Shown: piece after piece, positions 1-9,889 of the stretch
How positions within the stretch are numbered: position 1 is the stretch's first letter
Layout of the letters: each line of letters starts with the position of its first letter
Source of the DNA: Deltaproteobacteria bacterium RIFCSPHIGHO2_01_FULL_43_49
GTDB taxonomy: Bacteria > UBA10199 > SPLOWO2-01-44-7
Length of the DNA stretch: 64,000 bases
Direction of reading: 5' to 3'
Assembly: GCA_001798075.1 (NCBI GenBank)
Contig: MGRG01000008.1
Span: forward strand, 372,001 to 436,000
Position numbers and translations under genes: made by a program
Notes under the pieces: model-generated
Database searches by the model: none
Told to the model about the DNA's origin: nothing
Seen by the model: only the letters and a program-made list of their open reading frames with translations

Positions 1-7
1 CCGACTT

Positions 8-721
8 TTATGTTTCAGGAATTATTTTGACGGTTCCTTTTCCTTCTATTTCAACACTTCCCAAAGGTGGGTCGGGGACAAGATAGCGATCAATTGTGAA
101 ATTGAGTGTGGTGGTGTCGCGATGCAGGCGGTCAACGGGTAGCTGCAAATCTCTGAAAGAAGGGGCTGTCCGCTTGAGGGCGCCCGAGACCCATCTTTCA
201 GGGTTGCCCTTTGTATTAAATTTGGAACCGGGTGCATCCACAAATTTACAATTCGACTCCCAATTTTCTAAAATGGTATCCTCCATTTTGATATCAACTC
301 TCACTTTTGATTCATCAACTTGGTTATAAATCATTTCAAAAGGAAATTCGCCGACGTTGATTTTGAGTTGGCATTCACCGGTTGGCCACTTCGCCAAAAA
401 CCCTTTGATGTCTGCTGTAATTTGGCCTTTGCCTTTCACAATGTCGACTTTGTTGCGCACCATTCCATCCAAATGAACTTTATAATTCACAAGAAAAGTA
501 TCGGGAGATTCGGCGAAGACATAATTAAGGTTGATACTGCCATCCACCTCGATTTTGAAGGGGGCTTCCAAATCGCCCTTCGTTGCTTGTGGTGCTTGGG
601 AAGTTTCATCGCCTCGTTTGGTAATTTCTTTGAGGATGTCGTCTTCGCTCACCTGTGCAAAGGCCGGCATTGCGCTAAAAGCCAATAAAATCATAGCTAA
701 GAGAGAATGACTCCGTTTCAT
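8..721 (-). CDS. Predicted secreted protein, function unknown
   Basis: The 237-residue product begins with a basic, hydrophobic signal peptide ending in a typical Ala-x-Ala site (MPAFA followed by Q, about residue 23), so export across the inner membrane is likely. The mature part is mostly beta-type sequence with no cysteine-rich or enzymatic motif that I recognise. The first 80 residues are acidic and Gln/Thr-rich, followed by alternating hydrophobic stretches. The gene is divergent from purB and about 80 bp separates the two starts. The stop codon lies 8 bp from the window edge, so its downstream neighbour is unseen. A lipid- or polysaccharide-binding envelope protein is possible but nothing in the sequence establishes it. 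Confidence 0.75.
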   Translation of the reverse strand: MKRSHSLLAMILLAFSAMPAFAQVSEDDILKEITKRGDETSQAPQATKGDLEAPFKIEVDGSINLNYVFAESPDTFLVNYKVHLDGMVRNKVDIVKGKGQITADIKGFLAKWPTGECQLKINVGEFPFEMIYNQVDESKVRVDIKMEDTILENWESNCKFVDAPGSKFNTKGNPERWVSGALKRTAPSFRDLQLPVDRLHRDTTTLNFTIDRYLVPDPPLGSVEIEGKGTVKIIPET

Positions 722-801
722 AATCAGGCATTTATATTAATATCCAAGAACCCAAAAAGTCCATTGATTTTCTAAGGTTTTTTTGGTTTAAGGCTCCCGC
801 G

Positions 802-2103
802 ATGATACCCCGATATTCAAGAGAAGAAATGGCCTCCATTTGGACCGACCTGTCTAAGTGGAAGATATGGCTTGATATTGAATTGTCTGTCTGTGAAGCT
901 TGGGGGCGAGAAGGAAAAATTCCCAGAGAGGCCCTTCAAAAAATCAAGTCGAAGGCAAAAATCCATCCAAAACGAATTGAAACAATTGAAAATGAGGTCA
1001 AACACGATGTGATCGCCTTCGTGAGTGCGGTGGGAGAAACGATTGGAGAAGAATCGCGTTATGTTCATTTGGGGCTAACTTCTTCGGATGTTTTGGATAC
1101 CGCTTTGGCTTGCCAATTAGTAAAGTCTACCAATATCTTATTGGACGATATTAAAGGGTTACTTAAGGTCCTTAAAACCCTCGCTTTGCGCTTTGAAAAG
1201 ACCCCCATGATGGGAAGAACCCATGGGATGTTTGCTGAGCCGATTACTTTTGGGCTTAAAGTGGCAACCTGGTTTGCTGAAATACAACGTCAACTCGAGC
1301 GATTGGAAAAAGCCAAAGAAACCATTGCTGTTGGAAAACTCTCCGGCGCGGTGGGGACTTATGTTCATGTGCCACCCCATGTTGAAAAGTTTGTGTTGGA
1401 TCGTTTGGGGCTTAGGCCAGAAACGGCACCAACACAGGTTGTTTCCAGAGATCGTCATGCCTTTTATTTTGGAGTATTGGCCGGCGTGGCCTCTTCACTT
1501 GAAAAAATCGCTGTCGAAATTAGACATTTATCGAGAAGTGAAATTCAAGAACTCTCTGAACCGTTTGACAAAGGACAAAAAGGTTCCTCCGCGATGCCCC
1601 ACAAACGCAATCCCATTTTGACAGAAAACTTGACCGGTCTTGCAAGACTCGTGCGGGCTTATGCTCAAGCGGCACTCGAAAATGTGGCCCTTTGGCATGA
1701 GCGGGACATTTCTCACTCGAGTGTGGAGCGTGTGATCGCGCCGGATGCCACCATTGTTCTCGATTTTATGATTCATCGTTTGATGGAGGTGTTGAAAAAT
1801 ATCCAAGTCTTCCCAAAACAGATGAAGAAGAATCTGGAGGCCAGCCGTGGGGTTGTCTTTTCCCAAGAGCTTTTGTTGGCCCTTGTGCAAGCAGGCCTAA
1901 GTCGGGAAAAGGCCTACAAAATTGTGCAGACCCATGCGATGCGGGCGATGCAAAACGGAGAAGATTTTTATTCGCGCGTTTCTAAAGATCCCGCAGTCAA
2001 AAAACATCTCGATCCTAAAAAGTTGAAAAGCATCTTTAGCTGGCAAAATAAATTGAAAAATGTCGATTTGGTGGTGAAAAGAACCCTCGGAGGGAAAATA
2101 TGA
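802..2103 (+). CDS. purB: Adenylosuccinate lyase
   Basis: Cytosolic lyase acting twice in purine synthesis: it splits SAICAR to AICAR and adenylosuccinate to AMP, releasing fumarate each time. The 433-residue protein carries the fumarase/aspartase superfamily signature SSAMPHKRNP at about residues 260-270 and the GRTHG loop with a catalytic-type His near residue 140. Length is normal for the bacterial short form. It heads the purine cluster; its end overlaps the purC start by 4 bp (ATGA), which implies translational coupling. The start ATG has no strong ribosome-binding sequence, but the N-terminus MIPRYSREEM matches the family. Confidence 0.97.
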   Translation: MIPRYSREEMASIWTDLSKWKIWLDIELSVCEAWGREGKIPREALQKIKSKAKIHPKRIETIENEVKHDVIAFVSAVGETIGEESRYVHLGLTSSDVLDTALACQLVKSTNILLDDIKGLLKVLKTLALRFEKTPMMGRTHGMFAEPITFGLKVATWFAEIQRQLERLEKAKETIAVGKLSGAVGTYVHVPPHVEKFVLDRLGLRPETAPTQVVSRDRHAFYFGVLAGVASSLEKIAVEIRHLSRSEIQELSEPFDKGQKGSSAMPHKRNPILTENLTGLARLVRAYAQAALENVALWHERDISHSSVERVIAPDATIVLDFMIHRLMEVLKNIQVFPKQMKKNLEASRGVVFSQELLLALVQAGLSREKAYKIVQTHAMRAMQNGEDFYSRVSKDPAVKKHLDPKKLKSIFSWQNKLKNVDLVVKRTLGGKI

Positions 2104-2804
2104 AAGCCTCAGAAAAAATCTACGAAGGGAAGGCCAAGATTTTGTATCGAACTGAGGATCCTAATTTGCTGATTCAATATTTCAAAGATGACGCCACCGC
2201 TTTCAATGCTCAGAAGAAAGGGACGATTCAAAATAAGGGGGTTGTGAATTGTGCCGTCTCCTCTGTGATTTTCGAATTTTTGGAAACAAAGGGAATCAAA
2301 ACCCATTTTGTGAAAAAATTGGATGATCGTCAGATGCTCATCAAAAAAGTAGAAATTATTCCGCTTGAAGTGGTCATTAGAAATTATGTTGCCGGTTCTT
2401 TGGCCAAGAGGACTGGAAAGCCAGAGGGGGAAAAGCTCCCCGAGACATTGGTGGAGTGGTATTACAAGGATGATGCCTTGGGAGATCCGATGGTCACCAA
2501 AGATCATATCCGCATTTTCAAATTGGCAACAAACGATGAAATTGCAAAAGTGGAAACGTTGGCAAAGAAGGTCAACGATTTGTTGGTTCCTTATTTTGAG
2601 CAGCGCGAAATTTTACTGGTCGATTACAAACTGGAGTTTGGCCGTCATCCTGAAGGAATTTTATTAGCGGATGAAATCACTCCGGATGGTTGCAGACTCT
2701 GGGATGCCAAGACCCGCGAAAAAATGGACAAAGACCGTTTCCGTTTTGATTTGGGCAAAGTCGAAGAGGGCTACAAACAAATCTATGAAAGGGTGGTAGG
2801 ATGA
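2100..2804 (+). CDS. purC: SAICAR synthetase
   Basis: Phosphoribosylaminoimidazole-succinocarboxamide synthase joins CAIR and aspartate using ATP. The 234-residue protein has the N-terminal GKAKILY strand, the FKDDATAFN segment, and VVIRNYVAGSLAKRTG (about residues 92-107), all characteristic of the bacterial short form. It overlaps purB by 4 bp. Downstream, the operon spacing breaks: a palindromic insertion of nearly 190 bp separates purC from purS, although the other gene junctions here overlap or are short. Confidence 0.97.
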   Translation: MKASEKIYEGKAKILYRTEDPNLLIQYFKDDATAFNAQKKGTIQNKGVVNCAVSSVIFEFLETKGIKTHFVKKLDDRQMLIKKVEIIPLEVVIRNYVAGSLAKRTGKPEGEKLPETLVEWYYKDDALGDPMVTKDHIRIFKLATNDEIAKVETLAKKVNDLLVPYFEQREILLVDYKLEFGRHPEGILLADEITPDGCRLWDAKTREKMDKDRFRFDLGKVEEGYKQIYERVVG

Positions 2805-2808
2805 AGGG

Positions 2809-2995
2809 TAATAACTGCTTCCACACTGGCTACCTGGCGCTGAGGATGCTGAAAGTACGCGATATTTTTTTGGGACAACCCAAAAAATTCGCTCGGCTCT
2901 CGGCAATTTTGGCATTATATCCCGGCTGTGAAAATTGCCTCCGAGACGACTTTCATCACCCTCATCGCCACGCCAGTGCGGAAACGAGCTTATTA
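2809..2995. repeat. Long branched palindrome between purC and purS
   Basis: The first 45 bases (TAATAA, CACTGGC, TGAGGATGCTGAAAG) are imperfectly complementary to the last 45 (CTTTCATCACCCTCAT, GCCAGTG, TTATTA). Inside lie two further hairpins: one with arms ATTTTTTTGGG and CCCAAAAAAT around acaa, and one with arms CTCGGCAATTTT and AAAATTGCCTCCGAG. The whole would fold as a three-way junction in DNA or RNA. An open reading frame crosses it but encodes nothing recognisable. The right end abuts the purS start codon. Possibly a mobile palindromic element or a structured leader of purS. Confidence 0.7.
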
Positions 2996-3240
2996 TGAAA
3001 GCTAAAATATACATAACATTGAAAAATGGAGTTCATGATCCGCAAGGAGAAGCTGTTCTTGGCACCTTGAAACATCTAGGATTTGAAGGAGTGCAGGGGG
3101 TCCGTGTGGGAAAATATATTGAACTCAACTTAAATGGTGTATCGAAAGAACAAACTCAGACTCAAGTGAGGTCAATGTGCGAGAAATTATTGGCCAATAC
3201 TGTGATTGAATCGTATTCGTTTGAAATAGTCGAACAATGA
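2995..3240 (+). CDS. purS: FGAM synthase subunit PurS
   Basis: The 81-residue small subunit bridges PurQ and PurL in formylglycinamidine ribonucleotide synthase and helps channel ammonia. The sequence KAKIYITLKNGVHDPQGEA, then LKHLGFEGVQGVRVGKYIEL, matches the PurS fold. I chose ATG at 2995 rather than an upstream in-frame start at 2935, because the upstream 20 residues would be encoded by the palindrome and have no family counterpart. purQ follows after about 48 bp that hold a short palindromic element. Confidence 0.95.
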   Translation: MKAKIYITLKNGVHDPQGEAVLGTLKHLGFEGVQGVRVGKYIELNLNGVSKEQTQTQVRSMCEKLLANTVIESYSFEIVEQ

Positions 3241-3280
3241 ATGGGTGGCCCGGAGAACAGACCCGTTCATTGTTCAAGGA
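3231..3280. repeat. Shortened family-1 palindromic element between purS and purQ
   Basis: Outer arms GAACAATGAATGGGT and ACCCGTTCATTGTTC are complementary apart from one position. The centre reads GGCCCGGAG then AACAG, which keeps the left internal-loop sequence of the full-length family-1 elements (GGGTGGCCCGGAGTG) and the right end CAGACCC, but lacks the internal stem. It starts within the last codons of purS and encodes the purS stop. Interpreted as an internally deleted copy. Confidence 0.65.
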
Positions 3281-3288
3281 TTATACCG

Positions 3289-3954
3289 ATGAAATTTGGT
3301 ATTATTCAGTTTTTAGGTTCCAATTGCGAAGCCGATACCTTTCATGTTGTCCACAATGTTTTAAAGCAAGAAGCCGTTTATCTCTGGCACGAAGAGACCG
3401 ATCTTAAAAAAGTCGACTGTGTGATTTTGCCAGGCGGCTTTTCGCATGGCGATTATTTGCGTGCGGGGGCCATGGCAGCCCGTTCACCTATTATGCAATC
3501 GGTGGCTGCTTTTGCAGACCGCGGTGGCTTGGTTTTAGGTATTTGCAACGGCTTTCAGATTTTGTGCGAGGCAAAATTTTTGCCCGGAGTCTTGGTTCGC
3601 AACAAAAATCTGCAGTTTATTTCTGAGGATGTGGAGCTGGTGTTGGAACGGACAGATACACTGTTTACTTCATTATATAACGTCGGACAAAAAATTCGTC
3701 TGCCGATTGCCAATATGGAAGGTCACTATTATATTGATGACGCAGGGCTCACCTCACTCAAGAAAAACAATCAGATTGTCCTTCGCTACACCAACAACCC
3801 AAACGGTTCCATTGGCGATATTGCCGGCATTATCAATGAAAAGGGAAATGTGTTTGGCTTGATGCCACATCCTGAAAGAGCATCCGAAAAGATTTTGGGA
3901 AATAATGAGGGACGACTCATTTTTGAATCGATTATAAAATTATGTCGACGTTAA
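3289..3954 (+). CDS. purQ: FGAM synthase glutaminase subunit PurQ
   Basis: Class I glutamine amidotransferase domain that supplies ammonia to PurL. The 221-residue protein has the nucleophile motif [10 protein letters not shown] (Cys near residue 85) and the His-Glu pair in MPHPERASE near residue 192, completing the catalytic triad. ATG 3289 was preferred over an in-frame ATG at 3241 because [14 protein letters not shown] is the family N-terminus and AAGGA lies upstream; the longer version would translate the palindromic element. The 3' end overlaps the purL start by 13 bp. Confidence 0.96.
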   Translation: MKFGIIQFLGSNCEADTFHVVHNVLKQEAVYLWHEETDLKKVDCVILPGGFSHGDYLRAGAMAARSPIMQSVAAFADRGGLVLGICNGFQILCEAKFLPGVLVRNKNLQFISEDVELVLERTDTLFTSLYNVGQKIRLPIANMEGHYYIDDAGLTSLKKNNQIVLRYTNNPNGSIGDIAGIINEKGNVFGLMPHPERASEKILGNNEGRLIFESIIKLCRR

Positions 3955-6044
3955 CCGATCAGGAATATCAGCAGGTGGTTCAGGCGTTGGGAAGAAAACC
4001 CAATGAGGTGGAATTGGGGATTTTTTCTGTCATGTGGTCGGAGCACTGCTGCTATAAGAGTTCCAAGATTTATCTCAAACAATTTCCTACAAAAAGCTCT
4101 CGTGTTTTACAGGGACCGGGCGAGAATGCAGGAATCATCGATATTGGCGATGGATACGCCATTGCCTTCAAAATGGAATCACACAATCATCCGTCTTTTA
4201 TAGAACCGTATCAGGGAGCCGCAACAGGGGTTGGTGGAATTTTGCGAGATATTTTTACGATGGGGGCACGCCCGATAGCCTCTCTCAATAGCTTGCGTTT
4301 TGGCGCAATGAATCACCCGCGTACTCCGTATCTTTTGCGTGGTGTTGTAGCGGGAATCGGTGGCTATGGAAACTGCATGGGGATTCCGACCGTGGGTGGT
4401 GAGACCACTTTTGATGAATGTTACAACGGCAACATTTTGGTGAATGCGTTTACACTTGGCGTTTTGAAAAAAGATAAAATTTTTCGTGGGATTGCAAAGG
4501 GGGTTGGCAATCCTGTCATTTTGGTTGGATCGAAGACGGGGCGGGATGGGATTCATGGTGCCACGATGGCCTCCGATGTTTTTGACAAAGAATCGGAATC
4601 AAAACGTCCAACGGTTCAAGTGGGTGACCCTTTCACAGAGAAAAAATTGATGGAGGCTTGCCTGGAGGCTTTTGAATTGGAGGGTGCCATTGTGGGGATT
4701 CAAGATATGGGGGCGGCCGGTTTTACCTGCTCTAGTTTTGAAATGTCGGCAAAGGGTGGGGTGGGAATGGAACTGATGCTGGATAAAATTCCTTTGCGGG
4801 AAACAGGAATGACTCCTTATGAAATTATGCTCTCCGAATCACAAGAGCGAATGCTTTTGATCGCACAAAAAGGGAGAGAAGAAGATTTAAGAAAAATTTT
4901 CGAAAAATGGGAGTTGGAGTTTGCGATTGTGGGGGAAGTGATCGCAGAAAAAAGAGTCAAAGGATACTTTCATGGAGAATTGGCGTTTGATTTGCCAGTA
5001 GAACCGGTTACCGATGCAGCACCGGTGTATGAGAGGCCCGTAGAAGTGCCAGGTACTAGGTTCCAGGTACCAAGTACTTCGAACCTCGAATCTCGAACCT
5101 CGGACAATTACAATGATATCCTTTTAAAACTTTTGTCCTCCCCCAACCTTTGCTCCAAAGAGTGGGTGTGGCGTCAATATGACAAGACAGTTGGAACGAA
5201 TACACTGCTTGCCTCTGGGGCTGATGCAGCCGTGGTGCGAATTAAAGAAAATGGAAAAGCGATTGCGATGAGCGTCGATGGAAAAGCCAAGGATTGTTAT
5301 TTGAATCCTTATCTGGGTGCTGTTGAAACGGTGGCCGAGGCCGCCCGCAATCTCGTTTGTGTTGGGGCAAAGCCGGTTGGTGTGAGCGATTGCCTCAATT
5401 TTGGAAATCCAGAAAACCCAGAAATAATGTGGGAGTTTAAAGAAGTTTGCCGTGGGCTTACTGATGCTTGCAAAAAATTTGAAACTCCTATCGTGGGCGG
5501 TAACGTCAGTTTTTATAATGAGACAGAGGGAAAAAACATTTACCCCACACCAATCGTTGCGATGGTCGGTTTGTTAGAAAAAGGTGTAACCCCCATGACA
5601 CCTTGGTGGAAACAAAATGGAGATATCATTTATTTGATAGGAGAAAATAACGATCAGCCATTTGATTTCGAACAAGAACTCGCTGTCCAAGGCCTATGTC
5701 TAGAGGCCTTTCAGAAAGGCCTTTTGCAGTCTGCCCATGATGTAAGCGAAGGTGGCTTGGCCGTCACCCTTGCCGAATGTTGTTTCGGCAAAAACTCTCT
5801 GGGAGCAACAGTCGATGTGAATGATGGCTTGGCACCCGAGGCAATTTTATTTGGCGAAGCGCCGTCAAGAATTGTAGTTAGTTTGAAACCAGAAAACGAA
5901 AAGGAATTTGTTGCGTTAGTCAAAAATGGTGTTACTTCTCCAACGCTGATAGGAAAAGTTGGCGGCAATAAACTCAAAATTAATGATTGGGTTGATGAAA
6001 GCATCGATAAATTATGGAAAGGGTGGGTGACAGCGTTGGGATAA
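3942..6044 (+). CDS. purL: FGAM synthase large subunit PurL (short form)
   Basis: The ATP-dependent synthetase subunit, working with PurS and PurQ. At 700 residues it is the short Bacillus-type PurL, with the N-terminal [15 protein letters not shown], the [19 protein letters not shown] nucleotide loop near residue 85, and GGNVSFYNE in the second half. Two oddities are visible. Residues about 365-388 ([19 protein letters not shown]) are encoded by low-complexity repeats and look like an in-frame insertion between the two halves. The last residues (WVTALG) and the stop codon lie within a palindromic element at 6021-6069, so the original C-terminus was probably different. Confidence 0.97.
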   Translation: MSTLTDQEYQQVVQALGRKPNEVELGIFSVMWSEHCCYKSSKIYLKQFPTKSSRVLQGPGENAGIIDIGDGYAIAFKMESHNHPSFIEPYQGAATGVGGILRDIFTMGARPIASLNSLRFGAMNHPRTPYLLRGVVAGIGGYGNCMGIPTVGGETTFDECYNGNILVNAFTLGVLKKDKIFRGIAKGVGNPVILVGSKTGRDGIHGATMASDVFDKESESKRPTVQVGDPFTEKKLMEACLEAFELEGAIVGIQDMGAAGFTCSSFEMSAKGGVGMELMLDKIPLRETGMTPYEIMLSESQERMLLIAQKGREEDLRKIFEKWELEFAIVGEVIAEKRVKGYFHGELAFDLPVEPVTDAAPVYERPVEVPGTRFQVPSTSNLESRTSDNYNDILLKLLSSPNLCSKEWVWRQYDKTVGTNTLLASGADAAVVRIKENGKAIAMSVDGKAKDCYLNPYLGAVETVAEAARNLVCVGAKPVGVSDCLNFGNPENPEIMWEFKEVCRGLTDACKKFETPIVGGNVSFYNETEGKNIYPTPIVAMVGLLEKGVTPMTPWWKQNGDIIYLIGENNDQPFDFEQELAVQGLCLEAFQKGLLQSAHDVSEGGLAVTLAECCFGKNSLGATVDVNDGLAPEAILFGEAPSRIVVSLKPENEKEFVALVKNGVTSPTLIGKVGGNKLKINDWVDESIDKLWKGWVTALG
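5049..5105. repeat. In-frame simple-repeat insertion in purL
   Basis: A block of related words, GGTACTAGG, CCAGGTACC and AAGTAC, is followed by a 14-bp unit CGAACCTCGAATCT repeated almost twice. It falls in the linker between the two synthetase halves of PurL. The same 14-bp unit (CGAACCTCGAACCC) occurs in purH at 22937-22970. Confidence 0.7.
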
Positions 6045-6069
6045 TCCCCAACGCTGGCAGGACACACCC
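6021..6069. repeat. Family-2 palindromic element at the purL end
   Basis: Arms GTGACAGCGTTGGG and CCCCAACGCTGGCAG surround ataat; outer arms GGGTG and CACCC continue the stem. The reverse complement of the copy at 32066 in addA is nearly identical through GGGTGAC, TTGGGATAATCCC and GGCAGGAC. The element supplies the purL stop codon and occupies most of the purL-purF gap. It may act as an attenuating hairpin. Confidence 0.75.
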
Positions 6070-6078
6070 AAAATTTTT

Positions 6079-7476
6079 ATGTGCGGAATAGTTGGCATAT
6101 TTAATCACACTGAGGCTTCCAAGTTGGCCTATCTCTGCCTGTATGCCCTCCAGCACCGTGGCCAAGAGAGTACCGGCATGGTGACCAGTGATGGCCAAAA
6201 ACTCCACACGTTTACATCGATGGGTTTGGTCAACGACTGTTTCCACGAAGAAGAACTAAAAAAATTAAAAGGGGATCATGCGATCGGTCATGTTCGTTAT
6301 TCCACCAGTGGTACCAGTGAACTCAAAAATTGCCAACCTTTTGTGGTCAATTTTGCCGGAGGTTCTTTGGCGGTGGCTCACAATGGAAATCTCACGAATG
6401 CCTGCCAACTGCGCAAAAAATTAGAAAGCGAAGGGGCGATCTTTCAATCGACCATGGATACCGAAGTGATCATGCATCTCATCGCAAAGAGTAACAAAAA
6501 AGAACTTGTCGATAAAATTATTGATGCCTGTTCCCAAGTTTTAGGAGCTTACAGTTTGGTTTTTTTAGCAAAAGATCAGTTGATTGTGGTTCGTGATTCC
6601 AAAGGTTTTAGACCTTTGGTGATTGGAAAATTGGGTGGTTCCTATATTGTTGCTTCAGAAACTTGCGCCCTGGATTTGGTCGATGCGACCTTTCGTTGTG
6701 AAGTGGAGCCCGGTGAAGTCATGGTGATTGATAGTCACGGGATGCGTTCTTTGAAGCCTTTTCAACAAGCGGCAAAAAAAGCCCCCTGCATTTTCGAATA
6801 TATTTATTTTGCAAGACCCGACAGTCATATTTTTGGAAGGGACGTTTATGAAATGCGAAAAGGTTTTGGAAGGCAACTTGCTAGAGAGCATCCGGTTGGT
6901 GCCGATTTAGTGATTCCGGTCCCCGATTCGGGTGTGCCGGCGGCGATTGGTTATGCAGAACAAACAGGGATTTCTTTCCAAATGGGGTTGATCAGAAATC
7001 ATTATGTGGGAAGAACCTTTATTGAGCCGGAGCAATCGATCCGTCACTTTGGTGTGAAGATCAAACTCAATCCAGTTCGTGAGTTGCTTCAGGGAAAAAA
7101 AGTTATTGTGGTGGATGATTCGATTGTACGGGGAACAACTTGCATGAAAATTGTGAAGATGCTTCGCGAGAAGGGCGGGGCAAAGGAAGTCCACATGCGC
7201 ATTTCCAGCCCGCCGATTGCCTGGCCCTGTTTTTATGGGATCGACACCCCCCGACGTGAAGAATTAATCGCCGCCCACAAAAGTGTAGAAGAAATTCGAA
7301 AGTTTATTACCGCAGATAGTTTGGGCTACTTAAGTTTTGAGGGGCTCCGTTGGTTCAAGACACTTTATTCTGGCGAAGAATTTTGCGATGCTTGTTTCAC
7401 CGGCAATTATACCGTTGACCTTCCCGATACCCCTGAGATAGCAGCCATGGCAAAAAGACATTGCACAAGTGGATAA
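6079..7476 (+). CDS. purF: Amidophosphoribosyltransferase
   Basis: Commits PRPP to purine synthesis by transferring the glutamine amide to give phosphoribosylamine. Cys2 directly follows the start Met ([10 protein letters not shown]), so the N-terminal nucleophile needs only Met removal, with no propeptide. The PRPP-binding loop [13 protein letters not shown] is near residue 343. Cysteines in [18 protein letters not shown] and the C-terminal CDACFTG match the Fe-S cluster ligands of the Bacillus-type enzyme, so this is likely an oxygen-sensitive [4Fe-4S] form. No ribosome-binding site is evident; a palindrome sits immediately upstream. It overlaps the next gene by 8 bp. Confidence 0.97.
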   Translation: MCGIVGIFNHTEASKLAYLCLYALQHRGQESTGMVTSDGQKLHTFTSMGLVNDCFHEEELKKLKGDHAIGHVRYSTSGTSELKNCQPFVVNFAGGSLAVAHNGNLTNACQLRKKLESEGAIFQSTMDTEVIMHLIAKSNKKELVDKIIDACSQVLGAYSLVFLAKDQLIVVRDSKGFRPLVIGKLGGSYIVASETCALDLVDATFRCEVEPGEVMVIDSHGMRSLKPFQQAAKKAPCIFEYIYFARPDSHIFGRDVYEMRKGFGRQLAREHPVGADLVIPVPDSGVPAAIGYAEQTGISFQMGLIRNHYVGRTFIEPEQSIRHFGVKIKLNPVRELLQGKKVIVVDDSIVRGTTCMKIVKMLREKGGAKEVHMRISSPPIAWPCFYGIDTPRREELIAAHKSVEEIRKFITADSLGYLSFEGLRWFKTLYSGEEFCDACFTGNYTVDLPDTPEIAAMAKRHCTSG

Positions 7477-8134
7477 TCCAATCTTCAACATCGTCATTTT
7501 TTATCCCCTCCTTTTATTTTGCCTTTCGTTTCATGAGGCGGCGCACGCCTGGACGGCCGACAAATTTGGGGATGATACGGCCAAGCTCTTGGGACGCATT
7601 ACACTCAACCCTCTCCCCCACATGGATCTGATTGGGACCGTTTTTTTGCCCTTGATGTCACTGGTCACAGGAGCGGCGTTGATTGGCTGGGGAAAACCGG
7701 TACCGGTCAATCCCTATCATTTTAAAGACCCAAGATGGAGCTCTCTCTGGGTGGCGGCCGCGGGACCTATCAGCAATCTCATTTTGGCAGTCTTGTTTGC
7801 CCTCTCTCTGCATGGACTTTTGAGGGCCCTCCCTTATGTGGATATAGATCATCTGCAAGATGGCAAGCTAATGGCGGATGCCATCAGCCTCCTCTTCCTT
7901 ATTTGTAAAATGGGGGTCATTTTAAATTTGGCCTTAGCCTTTTTCAATTTAATCCCCTTTTTTCCTCTCGATGGGGGAACCGTGTTGAGAGGTCTGCTTC
8001 CTCCTTCGATGGTTCCTGGTTACGATCAATTCGCTCGCTACAGTCCCTTCTTACTCTTGTTCCTTTTTATCTCTGGTTTGTTGCGTTATGTGCTAATCCC
8101 TGTTACATTAGCCGCTCAGTTTTTGCTTCCCTAA
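7469..8134 (+). CDS. Site-2 protease family (M50) membrane metalloprotease
   Basis: An intramembrane zinc protease of 221 residues with about five or six hydrophobic segments. The zinc motif HEAAH is at residues 22-26 in the first membrane segment, and the third ligand lies in FFPLDGG near residue 165, the counterpart of the NPDG motif. It lacks PDZ or CBS domains, so it is the compact M50B type. It starts with GTG overlapping purF and is followed after one base by trpS. Substrate is unknown. Confidence 0.9.
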   Translation: MDNPIFNIVIFYPLLLFCLSFHEAAHAWTADKFGDDTAKLLGRITLNPLPHMDLIGTVFLPLMSLVTGAALIGWGKPVPVNPYHFKDPRWSSLWVAAAGPISNLILAVLFALSLHGLLRALPYVDIDHLQDGKLMADAISLLFLICKMGVILNLALAFFNLIPFFPLDGGTVLRGLLPPSMVPGYDQFARYSPFLLLFLFISGLLRYVLIPVTLAAQFLLP

Positions 8135-8135
8135 T

Positions 8136-9125
8136 ATGGAACGAGTCTTAGCCGGCATTCGCCCCACAGGAAAACTTCACTGGGGCAATTTTTTTGGTGC
8201 GTTGCAAAACTGGGTCAAACTCCAGAACGAATACGAGTGTTTCTTTTTTGTGGCCGATTGGCACAGCCTCACCTCTGAATATGCCAACACCTCCAAAATC
8301 AACCAATGGACCCTGGAGGTTCTCAAAGATGTTTTTGCAGCCGGTGTTAGCCCTGAAAAGGCAACGATCTTTATCCAATCCCAGATTCCAGAGCATGCCG
8401 AACTTCATCTTTTGCTCTCCATGATCACGCCGCTCGGTTGGCTGGAGCGTGTGCCGACCTACAAGGAAATGAAACAGGAGCTGACTGATAAAGATCTCAA
8501 TACGTATGGTTTTTTGGGCTATCCTGTTTTGCAATCAGCAGACATCCTTTTATATAACGCCAAAAAAGTGCCTGTGGGGGAAGATCAGGTCGCTCATTTG
8601 GAATTGACACGCGAGCTGGTGAGGCGCTTTCATTCTTTGACGGGCAAAAACATTTTTGTAGAACCACAACCCTTGCTCACCCCAACGCCGCGTGTTCCGG
8701 GACTGGATCGCCGCAAGATGAGCAAAAGTTTTGGAAACGCCATCTGGTTGGATGATCAACCCAAAGAGATTCAAGCCAAAGCGATGCTGACATTGACTGA
8801 TCCTGCCAGAACACACAGAAACATTCCTGGTAATCCAGACGTCTGCACCGTTTATGATTTTCATAAGCTGGTGAGTGATCAAAAAACGTTGCAATGGTCG
8901 AACGAAGGTTGTAGAAATGCAGGTATCGGTTGTGTGGAGTGTAAAAAGGCTATGGCAGAAAAAGCCATTGATTTCTTTAAGGAATTTCGTGAAAAGAAGG
9001 ACCATTGGAACAAGCACGAGAAGCAACTTTTAGCCGCCGTTGCCGAAGGAAACAAAAGGGCGCATCAAGTGGCCTCTAAAATGATGGAAAAAGTAAAAGG
9101 GGCTTTGGGAATAAAATGGAATTAG
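8136..9125 (+). CDS. trpS: Tryptophanyl-tRNA synthetase
   Basis: Class I aminoacyl-tRNA synthetase that charges tRNA-Trp. The HIGH-type motif appears as GKLHWGN near residue 13 and KMSKS as RKMSKSFGN near residue 195. The 329-residue length is normal for the bacterial enzyme. It overlaps scpA by 10 bp and is preceded directly by the M50 protease gene, so it probably belongs to a long purF-to-scpB transcript. Confidence 0.97.
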   Translation: MERVLAGIRPTGKLHWGNFFGALQNWVKLQNEYECFFFVADWHSLTSEYANTSKINQWTLEVLKDVFAAGVSPEKATIFIQSQIPEHAELHLLLSMITPLGWLERVPTYKEMKQELTDKDLNTYGFLGYPVLQSADILLYNAKKVPVGEDQVAHLELTRELVRRFHSLTGKNIFVEPQPLLTPTPRVPGLDRRKMSKSFGNAIWLDDQPKEIQAKAMLTLTDPARTHRNIPGNPDVCTVYDFHKLVSDQKTLQWSNEGCRNAGIGCVECKKAMAEKAIDFFKEFREKKDHWNKHEKQLLAAVAEGNKRAHQVASKMMEKVKGALGIKWN

Positions 9126-9889
9126 TTACATCTTACAGAGTTAATTTGCCGGAGTTTGAAGGTCCGCTCGATTTATTGCTCTATCTCATCCGCAAGAACG
9201 ATCTCGATGTTTATGACATTCCCATTTCTTTCATCACTGGTGAATATCTCAAAACTATTGATGCGATGAAGGAGCTCAACATTGATCTTGCCGGCGAATT
9301 TTTGGCGATGGCAGCGGAATTGATGTTGATCAAATCGCGAATGTTGCTTCCATCAACAGACACAGAAGAGGTAGAAGAGGGTCAAGACCCAAGAGAAGAG
9401 CTTGCGAGACGCCTTTTGGAATACCAGCGATTCAAAATGGCAGCCTCGGAATTAAACGGCCGATGGTTTTTGGGCCGCGATGTTTTTAAAAGGCAAATTC
9501 TCAAAAAAGAGATGGAAGAAGATAAGGAAGTTCCTCTTCAGGGCGAAGTCTATCAATTGATGAATGCTTTTTCGGATATCTTAAGGCGCATTCCAAAGAA
9601 GCTCTATCACGAGGTTACCGCCGATCGCATCAGCATTACCGACCGCATTTATCAGATCCTTTCACTTCTGAAAGAAAAAGAGGCGATAAGCCTTTCCGAT
9701 CTTTTGCCTGACCCACTGACACGCTTTGATGTTGTGATTACTTTTATTGCTTTGTTGGAAATGGCAAGGTTGAAAATGGTCCGTGTCTATCAAGAAGATC
9801 GATTTGGAAGTCTCTATTTGCAAAGGGCAATGGAGACATTATCACCGGAAGAAAATATTAAACTCATGGAGGATGAATCATGGAAATAA
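9116..9889 (+). CDS. scpA: Segregation and condensation protein A
   Basis: Kleisin subunit that links the heads of SMC and binds ScpB in the chromosome condensation complex. The N-terminal YRVNLPEFEGPLDLLLYLIRKNDLDVYDIPI is the classic ScpA start. The C-terminal winged-helix part follows near residues 190-245. Length 257 is typical. It overlaps both trpS and scpB by 10 bp, the usual scpA-scpB arrangement. Confidence 0.96.
   Translation: MELVTSYRVNLPEFEGPLDLLLYLIRKNDLDVYDIPISFITGEYLKTIDAMKELNIDLAGEFLAMAAELMLIKSRMLLPSTDTEEVEEGQDPREELARRLLEYQRFKMAASELNGRWFLGRDVFKRQILKKEMEEDKEVPLQGEVYQLMNAFSDILRRIPKKLYHEVTADRISITDRIYQILSLLKEKEAISLSDLLPDPLTRFDVVITFIALLEMARLKMVRVYQEDRFGSLYLQRAMETLSPEENIKLMEDESWK

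Noticed and set aside
2801-2998. 65-codon reading frame between purC and purS
   Set aside because: It runs through a palindrome, has no ribosome-binding site of note, and its product has no family-like features.
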